This document shows positions 1 through 7,091 of a DNA stretch of 16,190 nt, in pieces; position 1 is the first letter of the stretch; each line of letters starts with the position of its first letter. The DNA is from CAYNQN01 sp964530525 (GTDB lineage Bacteria; Actinomycetota; Acidimicrobiia; Acidimicrobiales; Acidimicrobilacustridaceae). A model generated the notes under the pieces. The model ran no database searches and had not been told where the DNA came from. It saw nothing but the letters and a program-made list of their open reading frames with translations. The position numbers were made by a program, and so were the translations under genes. Location of the stretch: NCBI GenBank assembly GCA_964530525.1, contig CAZHBH010000050.1, positions 1 to 16,190 of the forward strand. Direction: 5' to 3'.

Positions 1-1571
1 GAGGTGGCCCAGGTGTCCATCACGTCGGGGTCGCCCACGAACCCTCCGGGCTCGCCGCGCTGGGAGGCCTCGTAGCCGTCGGGCACGTCGGTCGACGGGT
101 CGACCGGCAGCTGGTCTTCTCTGGGAAGGATCGGGTTGGAGTGGTCGGGTGCGCCGTCGGGGCGGACGGGGTACCACACCGGGAACGGCACGCCGAAGAA
201 GCGCTGGCGGGACACGAGCCAATCGCCGTTGAGGCCATCGACCCAGTTGTCGTAGCGGACCTGCATGTATGGCGGGTGCCAGTGAAGCTCCTTGCCCCGG
301 TGCAGCAGCGCCTCCCGCAGCTCGGGGTCGCGACCCCCGTTGCGCAGGTACCACTGTCGGCTGGTCACGATCTCGAGGGGGCGATCGCCCTTCTCGAAGA
401 ACTTCACCGGGTGGGTTATCGGGCGGGGATCGCCGTCGAGGTCCCCGCTCTCGGCGAGCAGCTCCACGATCCTCTGCCGGGCGCTGTGGGCGGTCTTGCC
501 CGCCAGCTCGGCGTAGGCGGAGATCGCAGCCTCCCCGGCATCGGCCACAGCTCGTGGGGGGTCGTTGATCAGCCGCCCGTCGGGACCCATCACGGAGCGG
601 GTGGGAAGGTCCAGCTCGCGCCACCACACGACGTCGGTGACGTCCCCGAAGGTGCAGATCATGGCGATCCCGGAGCCCTTCTCGGGGTCCGCCAGCTCGT
701 GGGCCCGCACCTCCACCTCGACGCCGAACAGCGGCGTCCGGACGGTCGTGCCGAACAGGGGCTTGTAGCGCTCGTCGTCGGGGTGGGCCACGAGCGCCAC
801 GCAGGCTGGTATGAGCTCGGGCCGGGTGGTCTCGATCATCACGACGTGCTCCCCGTTGGTGCTGGGGAACCCGATGCGGTGGTATGCGCCGGGGCGCTCA
901 CGGTCCTCCAGCTCCGCCTGGGCGACCGCGGTGCGGAAGTCGACGTCCCACAGCACCGGCGCCTCCGCGGAGTAGGCCTCTCCTCTTGCGAGGTTGCGGA
1001 GGAAGGCGCGCTGGGCGACGCGCTGGGATCGCTCGTCGATCGTGGCGTAGGTGTAGGACCAGTCGACCGAGAGGCCGAGGTTCCGCCACAGCTCCTCGAA
1101 GGCCTTCTCGTCCGTGGCGGTCAGGTCGTGGCAGAGCTCCACGAAGTTCCGCCTGGATATGTGCGTCGGCGGTGTTGGCCGCTCGCCCTTCTTGGGCTTC
1201 CCTGGCGGTCCCTCCGGAGGCCGGAAGTCAGGGTCGTAGGGCAGGGCGGGGTCGCACTGCACCCCGAAGTGGTTCTGCACCCGTCGTTCGGTGGGCAGGC
1301 CGTTGTCGTCCCAGCCCATCGGGTAGAAGACCTCCTTGCCGCGCATCCGGTGGTAGCGGGCGAGGGTGTCGGTGTGGGTGTACGAGAAGACGTGGCCCAC
1401 GTGGAGCGAGCCCGACACGGTGGGTGGAGGTGTGTCGATGGAGTAGACGTGCTCGCGGCCCCGCGAGCGGTCGAAGCGGTAGGTGCCCTGCTCGTCCCAG
1501 GCGGCACCCCAACGCGCTTCGAGCCCCTCCAGAGAGGGCTTGTCGGGCACTGACCAACCTCGTTCTTCCAC
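1..1571 (-). CDS. valS: Valyl-tRNA synthetase, N-terminal part (cut by left edge)
   Basis: Class I synthetase that charges tRNA-Val with valine in the cytoplasm. About 523 codons are present; the C-terminus, including the KMSKS loop and anticodon-binding domain, lies beyond the left edge. Seen: the HIGH-type motif as HVGH at residues 57-60 inside SGSLHVGHVFSYTHTD; PMGWDDNGLPTERRVQN next to it; the CP1 editing-domain peptide ETTRPE at about 247-252; WLVSRQRFFGVPFPVWY; and PDVMDTWATS at the edge. These match the actinobacterial ValS type. Start choice: GTG at 1571 lies six bases downstream of TAGCTT, a leaderless arrangement. GTG at 1550, in frame seven codons later, has GAGG seven bases ahead and is a fair alternative. 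Divergent from the MFS gene. Function is near certain; the start is not. Confidence 0.95.
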   Translation of the reverse strand, partial: MEERGWSVPDKPSLEGLEARWGAAWDEQGTYRFDRSRGREHVYSIDTPPPTVSGSLHVGHVFSYTHTDTLARYHRMRGKEVFYPMGWDDNGLPTERRVQNHFGVQCDPALPYDPDFRPPEGPPGKPKKGERPTPPTHISRRNFVELCHDLTATDEKAFEELWRNLGLSVDWSYTYATIDERSQRVAQRAFLRNLARGEAYSAEAPVLWDVDFRTAVAQAELEDRERPGAYHRIGFPSTNGEHVVMIETTRPELIPACVALVAHPDDERYKPLFGTTVRTPLFGVEVEVRAHELADPEKGSGIAMICTFGDVTDVVWWRELDLPTRSVMGPDGRLINDPPRAVADAGEAAISAYAELAGKTAHSARQRIVELLAESGDLDGDPRPITHPVKFFEKGDRPLEIVTSRQWYLRNGGRDPELREALLHRGKELHWHPPYMQVRYDNWVDGLNGDWLVSRQRFFGVPFPVWYPVRPDGAPDHSNPILPREDQLPVDPSTDVPDGYEASQRGEPGGFVGDPDVMDTWAT

Positions 1572-1577
1572 GCCCAG

Positions 1578-1583
1578 AAGCTA
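1578..1583 (-). promoter_or_regulatory. Candidate -10 box of valS (TAGCTT)
   Basis: On the minus strand TAGCTT is followed by six bases and then GTG at 1571, in frame with valS. A transcript starting at that GTG would have no leader. No recognisable -35 box lies at the usual distance. The same arrangement recurs before four other genes in this window. Confidence 0.5.
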
Positions 1584-1665
1584 GCCGGATGCTCGCGGGC
1601 CCCCGCCCGCCGCCCCCGGGGCGCGAGCGCTCGACGCCGGCTGCCTGGGGCCCCCGGCGGTGCCC

Positions 1666-1671
1666 TACCCT
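1666..1671 (+). promoter_or_regulatory. Candidate -10 box of the MFS gene (TACCCT)
   Basis: TACCCT is followed by six bases and then GTG at 1678. No ribosome-binding site precedes that GTG, so the mRNA is probably leaderless. No clear -35 box is seen. The valS and MFS -10 boxes are divergent and lie within about 90 bases of each other. Confidence 0.45.
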
Positions 1672-1677
1672 TCCGGC

Positions 1678-3081
1678 GTGAACGAGCCAGGTGGCGCGGT
1701 GGGGGTGAGGGCACTGCTCTTCGGCCCCGGTCTTCGCCTGCTCACCTGGGGCTTGATCCTCACCATCACGCTGATGGCCTTCGAGTCGCTCGCGGTGGCC
1801 ACGATCATGCCGCTCGCCGAGGCCGACCTGGGCGACCTCCACCTCTACGGGTGGGTGTTCAGCGCGTTCTTCCTGGGGAGCCTGATGGGCATCGTGGTGG
1901 CCGGCCACTTGGCCGACAGGGTGCACCCGTCGGTGCCCATAGTGGGCGGTCTGCTGATCTTCGGTGCCGGGCTCCTGGTGGGGGGCCTCGCGCCCTCGAT
2001 GCTGGTGCTCGTGGTGGGGCGAGCCCTGCAGGGGATGGGCGGTGGGGCCCTACCGGCCCTCGCCTACGTGTGCATCGGCAGGGCCTACCCCGGCGAGGCC
2101 CGGCCGTCGATGATGGCGCTCCTCTCCACGGCGTGGGTGGTTCCCGCTCTGGTGGGCCCCGCCATATCGGGCCTGGTGGGCGACGCCGTGGGGTGGCGGT
2201 GGGTGTTCGTGGGCCTGCTGCCGGTGCTCGTGGCGTGCGGGTCGATGGCCACCGCCGGCGTGCGCCACCTGCCGCGCCCGGAGGAGGGGGACGACACGGC
2301 CACCACGTCGCTGTGGGGCGCTGCCAGGCTCGCCCTTGGCGCAGCGCTGCTGCTGGCGGGCTTGGGGCAGGGCTCCTGGCCCGCTGCCGTGGCCCTCGTG
2401 GCGGTGGGATCGGCGGTGGGGCTGGAGGCCCTGGTGCGGCTCACGCCGCCGGGCACGCTGCGGGCCAGGCCAGGTCTGCCCTCCGCCGTGCTGGTCCGGG
2501 GGGCCATCACGTTCGCCTTCTTCGCGGCGGATGCCTACGTGCCGCTCAGCCTCACCTCGGTGCGCGGCCTCAGCCCAGCGGTGGCCGGGGCGGTGCTCTC
2601 GGCGGGCGCGCTGGCGTGGACCGTGGGTTCCTGGTCCCAGGCCCGGTTGGTGGCCAGGGCCGGACCACGCAGGCTCGTGACCACGGGCATGGCCCTGCTG
2701 GCCCTGGGGATGGGGACCACGGCGCTGGTGGTGTTCGGGTCGCTGCCCGTATGGATCACGCCGTTCACCTGGGCGATCGCCGGGTTCTCGATGGGCCTGG
2801 CGTACTCGCCCATCTCGTTGACGGTCCTGGCCCGGGCCGAGCCGGGCAGGGAGGGAGCGGCCACCGCCAGCATGCAGCTGTGCGACACCCTCGGGACGGC
2901 GCTGGGAACGGGCTCGGCGGGAGCCCTGGTGGCCCTGGGTGCCCAGCGTGGTTGGGAGGAGGCAGCCGGCCTCTCGCTCGCCTTCTGCCTCGCCGTCGTG
3001 GTGGCGTTGCTCGGCCAGGGGGTGGCGCGCCGGCTACCGACGTCGCTGGCTCGCCCCGCTTTGGGAGCGCCCGCAGCCTGA
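1678..3081 (+). CDS. MFS exporter (drug:H+ antiporter-like)
   Basis: Inner-membrane transporter of the major facilitator superfamily, 467 residues, with hydrophobic helices along almost its whole length. It probably exports a small compound in exchange for protons; the substrate cannot be told. Seen, in numbering from this start: FESLAVATIMPL in the first helix (motif D-like, about 35-46); GHLADRVHP (motif A, about 76-84) in the loop after helix 2; GRALQGMGGGALPALAY; and VPALVGPAISGLVGDAVGWRW (about 155-175), the antiporter motif C of exporters. A basic/acidic loop near 2270-2300 (RHLPRPEEGDD) separates the two halves. An earlier in-frame GTG at 1660 would add six residues, but GTG 1678 fits the -10 box better. 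Neither start has a Shine-Dalgarno site. It ends 81 bases before cysS. Confidence 0.88.
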   Translation: MNEPGGAVGVRALLFGPGLRLLTWGLILTITLMAFESLAVATIMPLAEADLGDLHLYGWVFSAFFLGSLMGIVVAGHLADRVHPSVPIVGGLLIFGAGLLVGGLAPSMLVLVVGRALQGMGGGALPALAYVCIGRAYPGEARPSMMALLSTAWVVPALVGPAISGLVGDAVGWRWVFVGLLPVLVACGSMATAGVRHLPRPEEGDDTATTSLWGAARLALGAALLLAGLGQGSWPAAVALVAVGSAVGLEALVRLTPPGTLRARPGLPSAVLVRGAITFAFFAADAYVPLSLTSVRGLSPAVAGAVLSAGALAWTVGSWSQARLVARAGPRRLVTTGMALLALGMGTTALVVFGSLPVWITPFTWAIAGFSMGLAYSPISLTVLARAEPGREGAATASMQLCDTLGTALGTGSAGALVALGAQRGWEEAAGLSLAFCLAVVVALLGQGVARRLPTSLARPALGAPAA

Positions 3082-3149
3082 GGGGCTTCGGTCGACTGGG
3101 TTCGGGCCGCGGGCTTTGCGCCGATCCTGAGCCGCGGAGCTGCCACCCC

Positions 3150-3155
3150 TACGAT
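3150..3155 (+). promoter_or_regulatory. Candidate -10 box of cysS (TACGAT)
   Basis: TACGAT is followed by seven bases and then GTG at 3163, the start that places the first zinc-ligand cysteine at residue 28. The box overlaps the alternative ATG at 3154, which makes that ATG an unlikely start if this promoter is used. Confidence 0.5.
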
Positions 3156-3162
3156 GTGGCCC

Positions 3163-4512
3163 GTGCTGCGCCTCCACGACACGGCAACCGGCGACCTCCG
3201 GCCCCTAGAGCCGCGCGTGGCGGGGCAGGTCTCGATGTACGTGTGCGGGCCCACCGTCTACGGCCCTCCGCATCTCGGCCACGGCCGCTTCGCCCTGGTG
3301 TTCGACGTGCTGCGTCGCTACCTGACCTGGTCGGGGTTCGACGTGCGCTACGTGTCGAACATCACCGACATCGACGACAAGATCATCGTCCGGGCAGCCG
3401 AGGAGGGCCGCTCCACTGCCGAGGTGGCCGCCACGTACGAGGAGCTCTGGTGGGAGGTGATGGGGGCGCTCGGTGTGGCACCCCCCACCGAGACCCCCCA
3501 TGCGACGCAGTACGTGGAGCCCATGGTCGCCCTCATCGGATCCCTGGTCGACTCGGGCGCGGCATACGAGACGGGCGACGGCGTCTACTTCCGTGCCGAG
3601 GTCGTACCCGACTACGGACTTCTGGCGCGCCAGTCCCTCGATTCGCTCCGGGCGGGTGCCCGGGTGGAGGTGGACGACGACAAGCTCTCGCCCGTCGACT
3701 TCGCCTTGTGGAAGAAGGCCAAGCCGGGTGAGCCCTCGTGGCCCTCGCCGTGGGGGCCCGGCCGGCCCGGCTGGCACACGGAGTGCGTGGTGATGGCCCT
3801 CGACCTGCTCGGCGAGGGGTTCGACATCCACGGCGGGGGTCAGGACCTCGCCTTCCCCCACCACGAGAACGAAAGAGCCCAGGCGGTTGCGGCGGGGCGC
3901 GGGTTCGCCAGCCTCTGGGTGCACAACGGCTTCGTGGAGATGGGCGGGGAGAAGATGTCCAAGTCCACGGGCAACTTCGTGAACCTGGTCGACCTGATCG
4001 AATCGGTCGACCCCCGGGCTTACCGCCTGCTGGTCTTGCGTGCGCACTACCGCTCGCCGCTGGAGGTCACTCCCACCACCACCGCCGACGCCGCCAAGGC
4101 CCTCGAGCGACTCGACTCGCTGGCGCGTCGCACCGAAGGCTGGCCTGGTGCGGGTGCCGACGAGCCGACCCTCGCAGCCTTCCGGGAGCACATGGACGAC
4201 GACCTCGACACCCCGGGGGCGGTTGCGGTGATGTTCACCGCGGTCGGACAGGCGAACCAGGCCGCCGACGACGGCGACCTCGGTCGAGCCGCCTCGCTGG
4301 CGGCAGCGGTTCGCGAGCTGTGCGTTGCCGTGGGCCTGGAGCTGCACGCCGGCGGAGGCGAGGTCGACGAGGATGCTGCCGAGCTGGCGCGCCGGCGCGA
4401 TGAGGCCCGAGCCGCTCGTGACTGGGCGACCGCCGATGCCCTGCGGTCGCAGATCGAGGCGCTCGGCTACGTGGTGGAGGACACCCCTCAGGGCACTGCC
4501 CTTCGCCGCTAG
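3163..4512 (+). CDS. cysS: Cysteinyl-tRNA synthetase
   Basis: Charges tRNA-Cys with cysteine in the cytoplasm; class I, zinc-dependent. 449 residues, a normal length. Seen: MYVCGPTVYGPPHLGHGR with zinc-ligand Cys28 and HIGH-type HLGH at 37-40; SNITDIDDKII; GWHTEC with Cys208; FPHHENE with His233 and Glu237; KMSKS at 264-268; and the C-terminal end GYVVEDTPQG. With GTG 3163 as start, the first zinc Cys falls at 28, as in the E. coli enzyme (Cys28, Cys209, His234, Glu238, from memory). ATG at 3154 would add three residues. It is not MshC, the mycothiol ligase relative, because the motif reads CGPTVY...PHLGHGR rather than the CGITPYDATHLGH of MshC. The gene stands alone, without the rlmB-type methyltransferase often found beside cysS. 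Confidence 0.96.
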   Translation: MLRLHDTATGDLRPLEPRVAGQVSMYVCGPTVYGPPHLGHGRFALVFDVLRRYLTWSGFDVRYVSNITDIDDKIIVRAAEEGRSTAEVAATYEELWWEVMGALGVAPPTETPHATQYVEPMVALIGSLVDSGAAYETGDGVYFRAEVVPDYGLLARQSLDSLRAGARVEVDDDKLSPVDFALWKKAKPGEPSWPSPWGPGRPGWHTECVVMALDLLGEGFDIHGGGQDLAFPHHENERAQAVAAGRGFASLWVHNGFVEMGGEKMSKSTGNFVNLVDLIESVDPRAYRLLVLRAHYRSPLEVTPTTTADAAKALERLDSLARRTEGWPGAGADEPTLAAFREHMDDDLDTPGAVAVMFTAVGQANQAADDGDLGRAASLAAAVRELCVAVGLELHAGGGEVDEDAAELARRRDEARAARDWATADALRSQIEALGYVVEDTPQGTALRR

Positions 4513-4518
4513 CGCTCT

Positions 4519-4553
4519 CGTCGGCGCCGTGGGGGAGGTTCTCCGGGCCGACG
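4519..4553 (+). terminator. Hairpin after cysS
   Basis: Seven-base stem CGTCGGC (4519-4525) with GCCGACG (4547-4553). An inner GGAG-GTT-CTCC hairpin can extend it. It lies between the cysS stop and the likely -10 box of the next gene, so it may end or stabilise the cysS mRNA. There is no T-tract, so intrinsic termination is uncertain. Confidence 0.35.
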
Positions 4554-4567
4554 CAGGTGCACGCCGT

Positions 4568-4573
4568 TAGAGT
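4568..4573 (+). promoter_or_regulatory. Candidate -10 box of the acyl-CoA dehydrogenase gene (TAGAGT)
   Basis: TAGAGT lies about 42 bases before ATG 4616, which leaves room for a leader of about 35 bases. The leader carries GGGAG (4605-4609) six bases before the ATG. Unlike the neighbouring genes, this one therefore looks Shine-Dalgarno-led. No -35 box was recognised. Confidence 0.35.
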
Positions 4574-4615
4574 CGGTGCCAGAGGCTCCAAACCCCCTCT
4601 GGACGGGAGAGTGCC

Positions 4616-5848
4616 ATGGCCGAGTTCTCGTTGGCCCTCAACGACGAGCAGCTCCAGATCCGGGACTGGGTGCACACCTTCGCAGCCGAGGTGGTGCGCC
4701 CGGCGGCAGCCGAGTGGGACGAGCGCGAGGAGTTCCCCTGGCCGATCGTGAACGAGGCCGCCCACAACGGGCTCTACGGGGTCGACTTCATGGCCAACGC
4801 CCTGTTCGGCGACAAGACCGGGCTCACGCTCCCCGTCACGCTCGAGGAGCTCTTCTGGGGTGACGCCGGCATAGGGCTGGCGATATTCGGAAGCGGCCTG
4901 GCTGCGGCGGGGATCCTGGGCAACGGGACCTCCGAGCAGGTCGCCGAGTGGGTTCCCCAGTGCTACGGAACGCCCGACGACGTGATGCTCGGCGCCTTCT
5001 GCGTGAGCGAGCCCGACGCCGGCTCCGACGTGTCGAGCCTGCGCACCCGTGCGGTCTACGACGAGGCCTCCGACGAGTGGGTCCTCGACGGGACCAAGGC
5101 CTGGATCACCAACGGCGGCATCGCGGACGTGCACGTGGTCGTGGCGACCGTGGATCCGGATCTGCGAGGGAGGGGCCAGGCCAGCTTCGTGGTGCCCCCT
5201 GGCACGCCGGGCCTGTCGATGGGCCAGAAGTACTCGAAGATGGGCATCCGTGCGAGCCACACGGCCGAGGTTGTGCTCGACGGGGTACGGGTGCCGGGGT
5301 CGTGCCTGCTCGGCGGCAAGGATGCGCTCGACGAGAAGCTGGCATTGGCCCGTGAGGCCGATGCCGATCCGAGCCCACAGCACTCCGGCAAGCAGCCTGC
5401 CATGGCCACCTTCGAAGCCACCCGACCGGCGGTGGGTGCGCAGGCGGTGGGGATAGCCAGGGCCGCCTACGAGTACGCCCTCGATTACGCCAAGGAGCGC
5501 ACCGCGTTCGGCAAGCCCATCATCCAGCACCAGGGCGTGGGCTTCATGCTGGCCGACATGGCCACCGAGATCGACGCGGCCCGGTTGCTCGTGTGGCGGG
5601 CGGCCTGGCTCGCCAACAACGGCGAGTTCCGCAACGGCGAGGGCTCGATGTCGAAGCTCAAGGCGGGTCGTGTGGCGGTGTGGGCCACCGAGCGGGCCAT
5701 CCAGATCCTGGGCGGCTACGGCTACGTCAAGGAGTACCCGGTGGAGCGTTGGCACCGCGACTCCAAGATCTACGACATCTTCGAGGGCACCGAGCAGATC
5801 CAGCAGCTCGTCATAGCCCGCGCCATCTCCGGCATGCGCATCGAGTAG
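4616..5848 (+). CDS. Acyl-CoA dehydrogenase
   Basis: FAD enzyme that introduces the alpha-beta double bond into an acyl-CoA, as in beta-oxidation or branched-chain amino acid breakdown; electrons go to electron-transfer flavoprotein. 410 residues, cytoplasmic. Seen: the first family signature AFCVSEPDAGSDVSSLRT; WITNGG; the flavin/CoA region KERTAFGKPI; and the second signature QILGGYGYVKEYPVERWHRD followed by IYDIFEGTEQIQ. Glu390 in FEGTEQIQ aligns with the catalytic base of medium- and short-chain enzymes. The stretch between LLGG and FEATRPAVG (about 227-265) is roughly 20 residues longer than in the medium-chain enzyme and polar (ADPSPQHSGKQP). This looks like a subfamily feature rather than damage. 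The substrate chain length cannot be read from sequence. No etf or thiolase gene is adjacent. Confidence 0.93.
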   Translation: MAEFSLALNDEQLQIRDWVHTFAAEVVRPAAAEWDEREEFPWPIVNEAAHNGLYGVDFMANALFGDKTGLTLPVTLEELFWGDAGIGLAIFGSGLAAAGILGNGTSEQVAEWVPQCYGTPDDVMLGAFCVSEPDAGSDVSSLRTRAVYDEASDEWVLDGTKAWITNGGIADVHVVVATVDPDLRGRGQASFVVPPGTPGLSMGQKYSKMGIRASHTAEVVLDGVRVPGSCLLGGKDALDEKLALAREADADPSPQHSGKQPAMATFEATRPAVGAQAVGIARAAYEYALDYAKERTAFGKPIIQHQGVGFMLADMATEIDAARLLVWRAAWLANNGEFRNGEGSMSKLKAGRVAVWATERAIQILGGYGYVKEYPVERWHRDSKIYDIFEGTEQIQQLVIARAISGMRIE

Positions 5849-5864
5849 CCGCACTCGGCACGCT

Positions 5865-5889
5865 CCGCCCCTTGCTCGCGAGCGGGCGG
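5865..5889 (+). terminator. Hairpin between convergent genes
   Basis: CCGCCC (5865-5870) pairs with GGGCGG (5884-5889), enclosing the self-complementary GCTCGCGAGC (5874-5883). It lies between the end of the acyl-CoA dehydrogenase gene and the end of the opposing minus-strand gene, a natural place for a two-way terminator. There is no T-tract. Confidence 0.35.
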
Positions 5890-5925
5890 TGAGATGGCGT
5901 CGGCGGGAAGCTGGTCGTGGCCGGG

Positions 5926-6369
5926 TCAGCGGCCAGGACGGTTGGCGTGGTCGAGGGGCCACTCGAGGGTGAGCTCGCCGCCGTCGGGCACGGAGCGCCA
6001 GCGCTCCAGCATGGAGTCGAGCTGTTGGTCGAGCGGGGTGGAGCGCCCGGCGCGCCAGGCGAAGTAGACGTCGTTGACGCGGGCTTCGGCCGAGGCGAGA
6101 GCGTCGAGGTGGCGGGCGATCACAGCATTGCCCTGAGGGGTCCGCTTGCGCCCGAGGGTCTTGAACGTGGCACCGGCGGCGACGCATCCCCAGAACCCGT
6201 GCTCGATGCCGAGAGCTTCCTCGATCACGAACGTGTAGAGGTCGTGAGGAAGGTCACCACCGGCCGCCATCGTCGGCCCGGGCACGACGGAGCGTGGAGG
6301 GCGCAGAGCGGTCCACGAGCAGCCCCGGCCACGGCGCTGGAAGGTGACCGTCATCCGGCGGCGGGCCAT
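5926..6369 (-). CDS. Conserved hypothetical protein (147 residues)
   Basis: No named family is recognised. It is a soluble 147-residue protein with no signal peptide or membrane segment. The first 25 residues are Arg-rich (MARRRMTVTFQRRGRG). The core LPHDLYTFVIEEALGIEHG followed by FWGCVAAGATF resembles, from memory, small uncharacterised actinobacterial proteins with an LPHDL...E..LG...G.WG pattern. A helical region (ARHLDALASAEARVNDVYFAW) and an acidic C-terminus (SVPDGGELTLEWPLDHA) follow. ATG 6369 is preferred because TATCGT lies exactly seven bases upstream and no ribosome-binding site is seen. The frame is also open further upstream, but that part is low-complexity. The gene converges with the acyl-CoA dehydrogenase gene and diverges from the flavoprotein gene. 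Coding status is likely; function is unknown. Confidence 0.75.
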   Translation of the reverse strand: MARRRMTVTFQRRGRGCSWTALRPPRSVVPGPTMAAGGDLPHDLYTFVIEEALGIEHGFWGCVAAGATFKTLGRKRTPQGNAVIARHLDALASAEARVNDVYFAWRAGRSTPLDQQLDSMLERWRSVPDGGELTLEWPLDHANRPGR

Positions 6370-6376
6370 GGCGACG

Positions 6377-6382
6377 ACGATA
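6377..6382 (-). promoter_or_regulatory. Candidate -10 box of the 147-residue gene (TATCGT)
   Basis: On the minus strand TATCGT, seven bases, then ATG 6369. This is the best match to the -10 consensus among the leaderless candidates here. No -35 box was recognised. Confidence 0.45.
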
Positions 6383-6431
6383 CGGTGCGAGCCCTCGGCT
6401 TCCCAGCGAGTTGCCGGCGAGCTCCTCTCGT

Positions 6432-6451
6432 GGGCTCGGGCCCCTGAGCCC
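6432..6451. other. Inverted repeat in a divergent intergenic region
   Basis: GGGCTC (6432-6437) and GAGCCC (6446-6451), separated by eight GC-rich bases. It lies in the 188-base gap between the divergent 147-residue gene and the flavoprotein gene. It could be an operator, but short GC-rich palindromes are common in DNA of this composition. Nothing else was recognised in the gap apart from the two -10 boxes. Confidence 0.2.
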
Positions 6452-6544
6452 GCTGTGGCTCGCTCCACCAGCTGGGCAGAACCCGAGGCGGGCCACGGGG
6501 TTCTCCCGGGCTTGCGGGCACGAGCGGTCGAGATCGACGGCTTG

Positions 6545-6550
6545 TAGCGT
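6545..6550 (+). promoter_or_regulatory. Candidate -10 box of the flavoprotein gene (TAGCGT)
   Basis: TAGCGT, seven bases, then GTG 6558, in frame with the flavoprotein. No ribosome-binding site or -35 box is seen, so the transcript is probably leaderless. Confidence 0.5.
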
Positions 6551-6557
6551 CTGGGTC

Positions 6558-7070
6558 GTGCCAAGGGTCGAGCGACCGGACATGTCCGACTACGGGGTCC
6601 CAGGCGACCCACAGGGCGCTCTGCCGTGGAGCTGGGCCCAGGAACGGCTCGTCGCAAACAAGAACTACTGGGTGATCACAGCCTCGGCCACCGGACGCCC
6701 CCACTCCATGCCGGTTTGGGGAGCCTGGGTGCCCGAGACCGACCGGTTCTGGTTCTCCTGCTCGCCCAAGGCCCGCAAGGCGCGCAACATCGCCGAGAAC
6801 CCGCAGTGCGCGGTGACCGTGGACGACACAGTGGAGTGCGTGTCCGTGGAGGGGCGAGCTCGCTTCGTCGACCCAGCGGTCGATGCCGCCGCGGTCGACC
6901 ACGCGGTGGCCGCGTACGTGCGCAAGTACTGGGGCGATCCGGCCGAGCACCCGGAGGAAGCGGAGTTCGTGCGCAGCCACACGTTGGTCGAGGTCACGCC
7001 CGAGCGGGCCTTCGGGATCATCGAACGAGAGGACGAGTTCGCACAGCGAGCCACCCGCTGGCGCTGGTGA
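6558..7070 (+). CDS. Pyridoxamine 5'-phosphate oxidase-like (PPOX/F420 split-barrel) protein
   Basis: 170-residue soluble protein of the flavin-binding split-barrel superfamily. In actinobacteria such proteins bind FMN or F420 and reduce small compounds or bind cofactors such as haem; which applies here cannot be told. Seen: the first barrel strands and cofactor region NYWVITASATGRPHSMPVWG; FWFSCSPKARKARNIAENPQ, the typical 'F.....sRKarNLrrdPr' segment that contacts the flavin phosphate; CAVTVDDTVECVSVEGRARFV; and the C-terminal strand TLVEVTPERAFGIIERED. The usual Arg-rich end (RATRWRW) is present. GTG 6558 is chosen for its -10 box; ATG 6582 would shorten it by eight residues. It ends 21 bases from the opposing membrane-protein gene. 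Confidence 0.88.
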   Translation: MPRVERPDMSDYGVPGDPQGALPWSWAQERLVANKNYWVITASATGRPHSMPVWGAWVPETDRFWFSCSPKARKARNIAENPQCAVTVDDTVECVSVEGRARFVDPAVDAAAVDHAVAAYVRKYWGDPAEHPEEAEFVRSHTLVEVTPERAFGIIEREDEFAQRATRWRW

Positions 7071-7091
7071 GCGGGGGCTTGGCCGCCGTCG

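Noticed and set aside
141..1553. A 470-codon plus-strand frame opposite valS
   Set aside because: It lies antisense to valS, which has unmistakable synthetase motifs.
1851..3731. A 626-codon plus-strand frame overlapping the MFS and cysS genes
   Set aside because: It is another frame of two recognised genes. Its product is Gly/Arg/Ala-rich with no membrane pattern or motif.
3163..4512. cysS as the mycothiol-pathway ligase MshC
   Set aside because: The active-site region reads CGPTVYGPPHLGHGR and the C-terminal tRNA-binding end is present, both typical of CysS; MshC has CGITPYDATHLGH.
4235..6187. A 650-codon open frame on the minus strand opposite cysS and the acyl-CoA dehydrogenase
   Set aside because: It lies antisense to two clear enzyme genes and has a low-complexity product; it is a GC-rich shadow frame.
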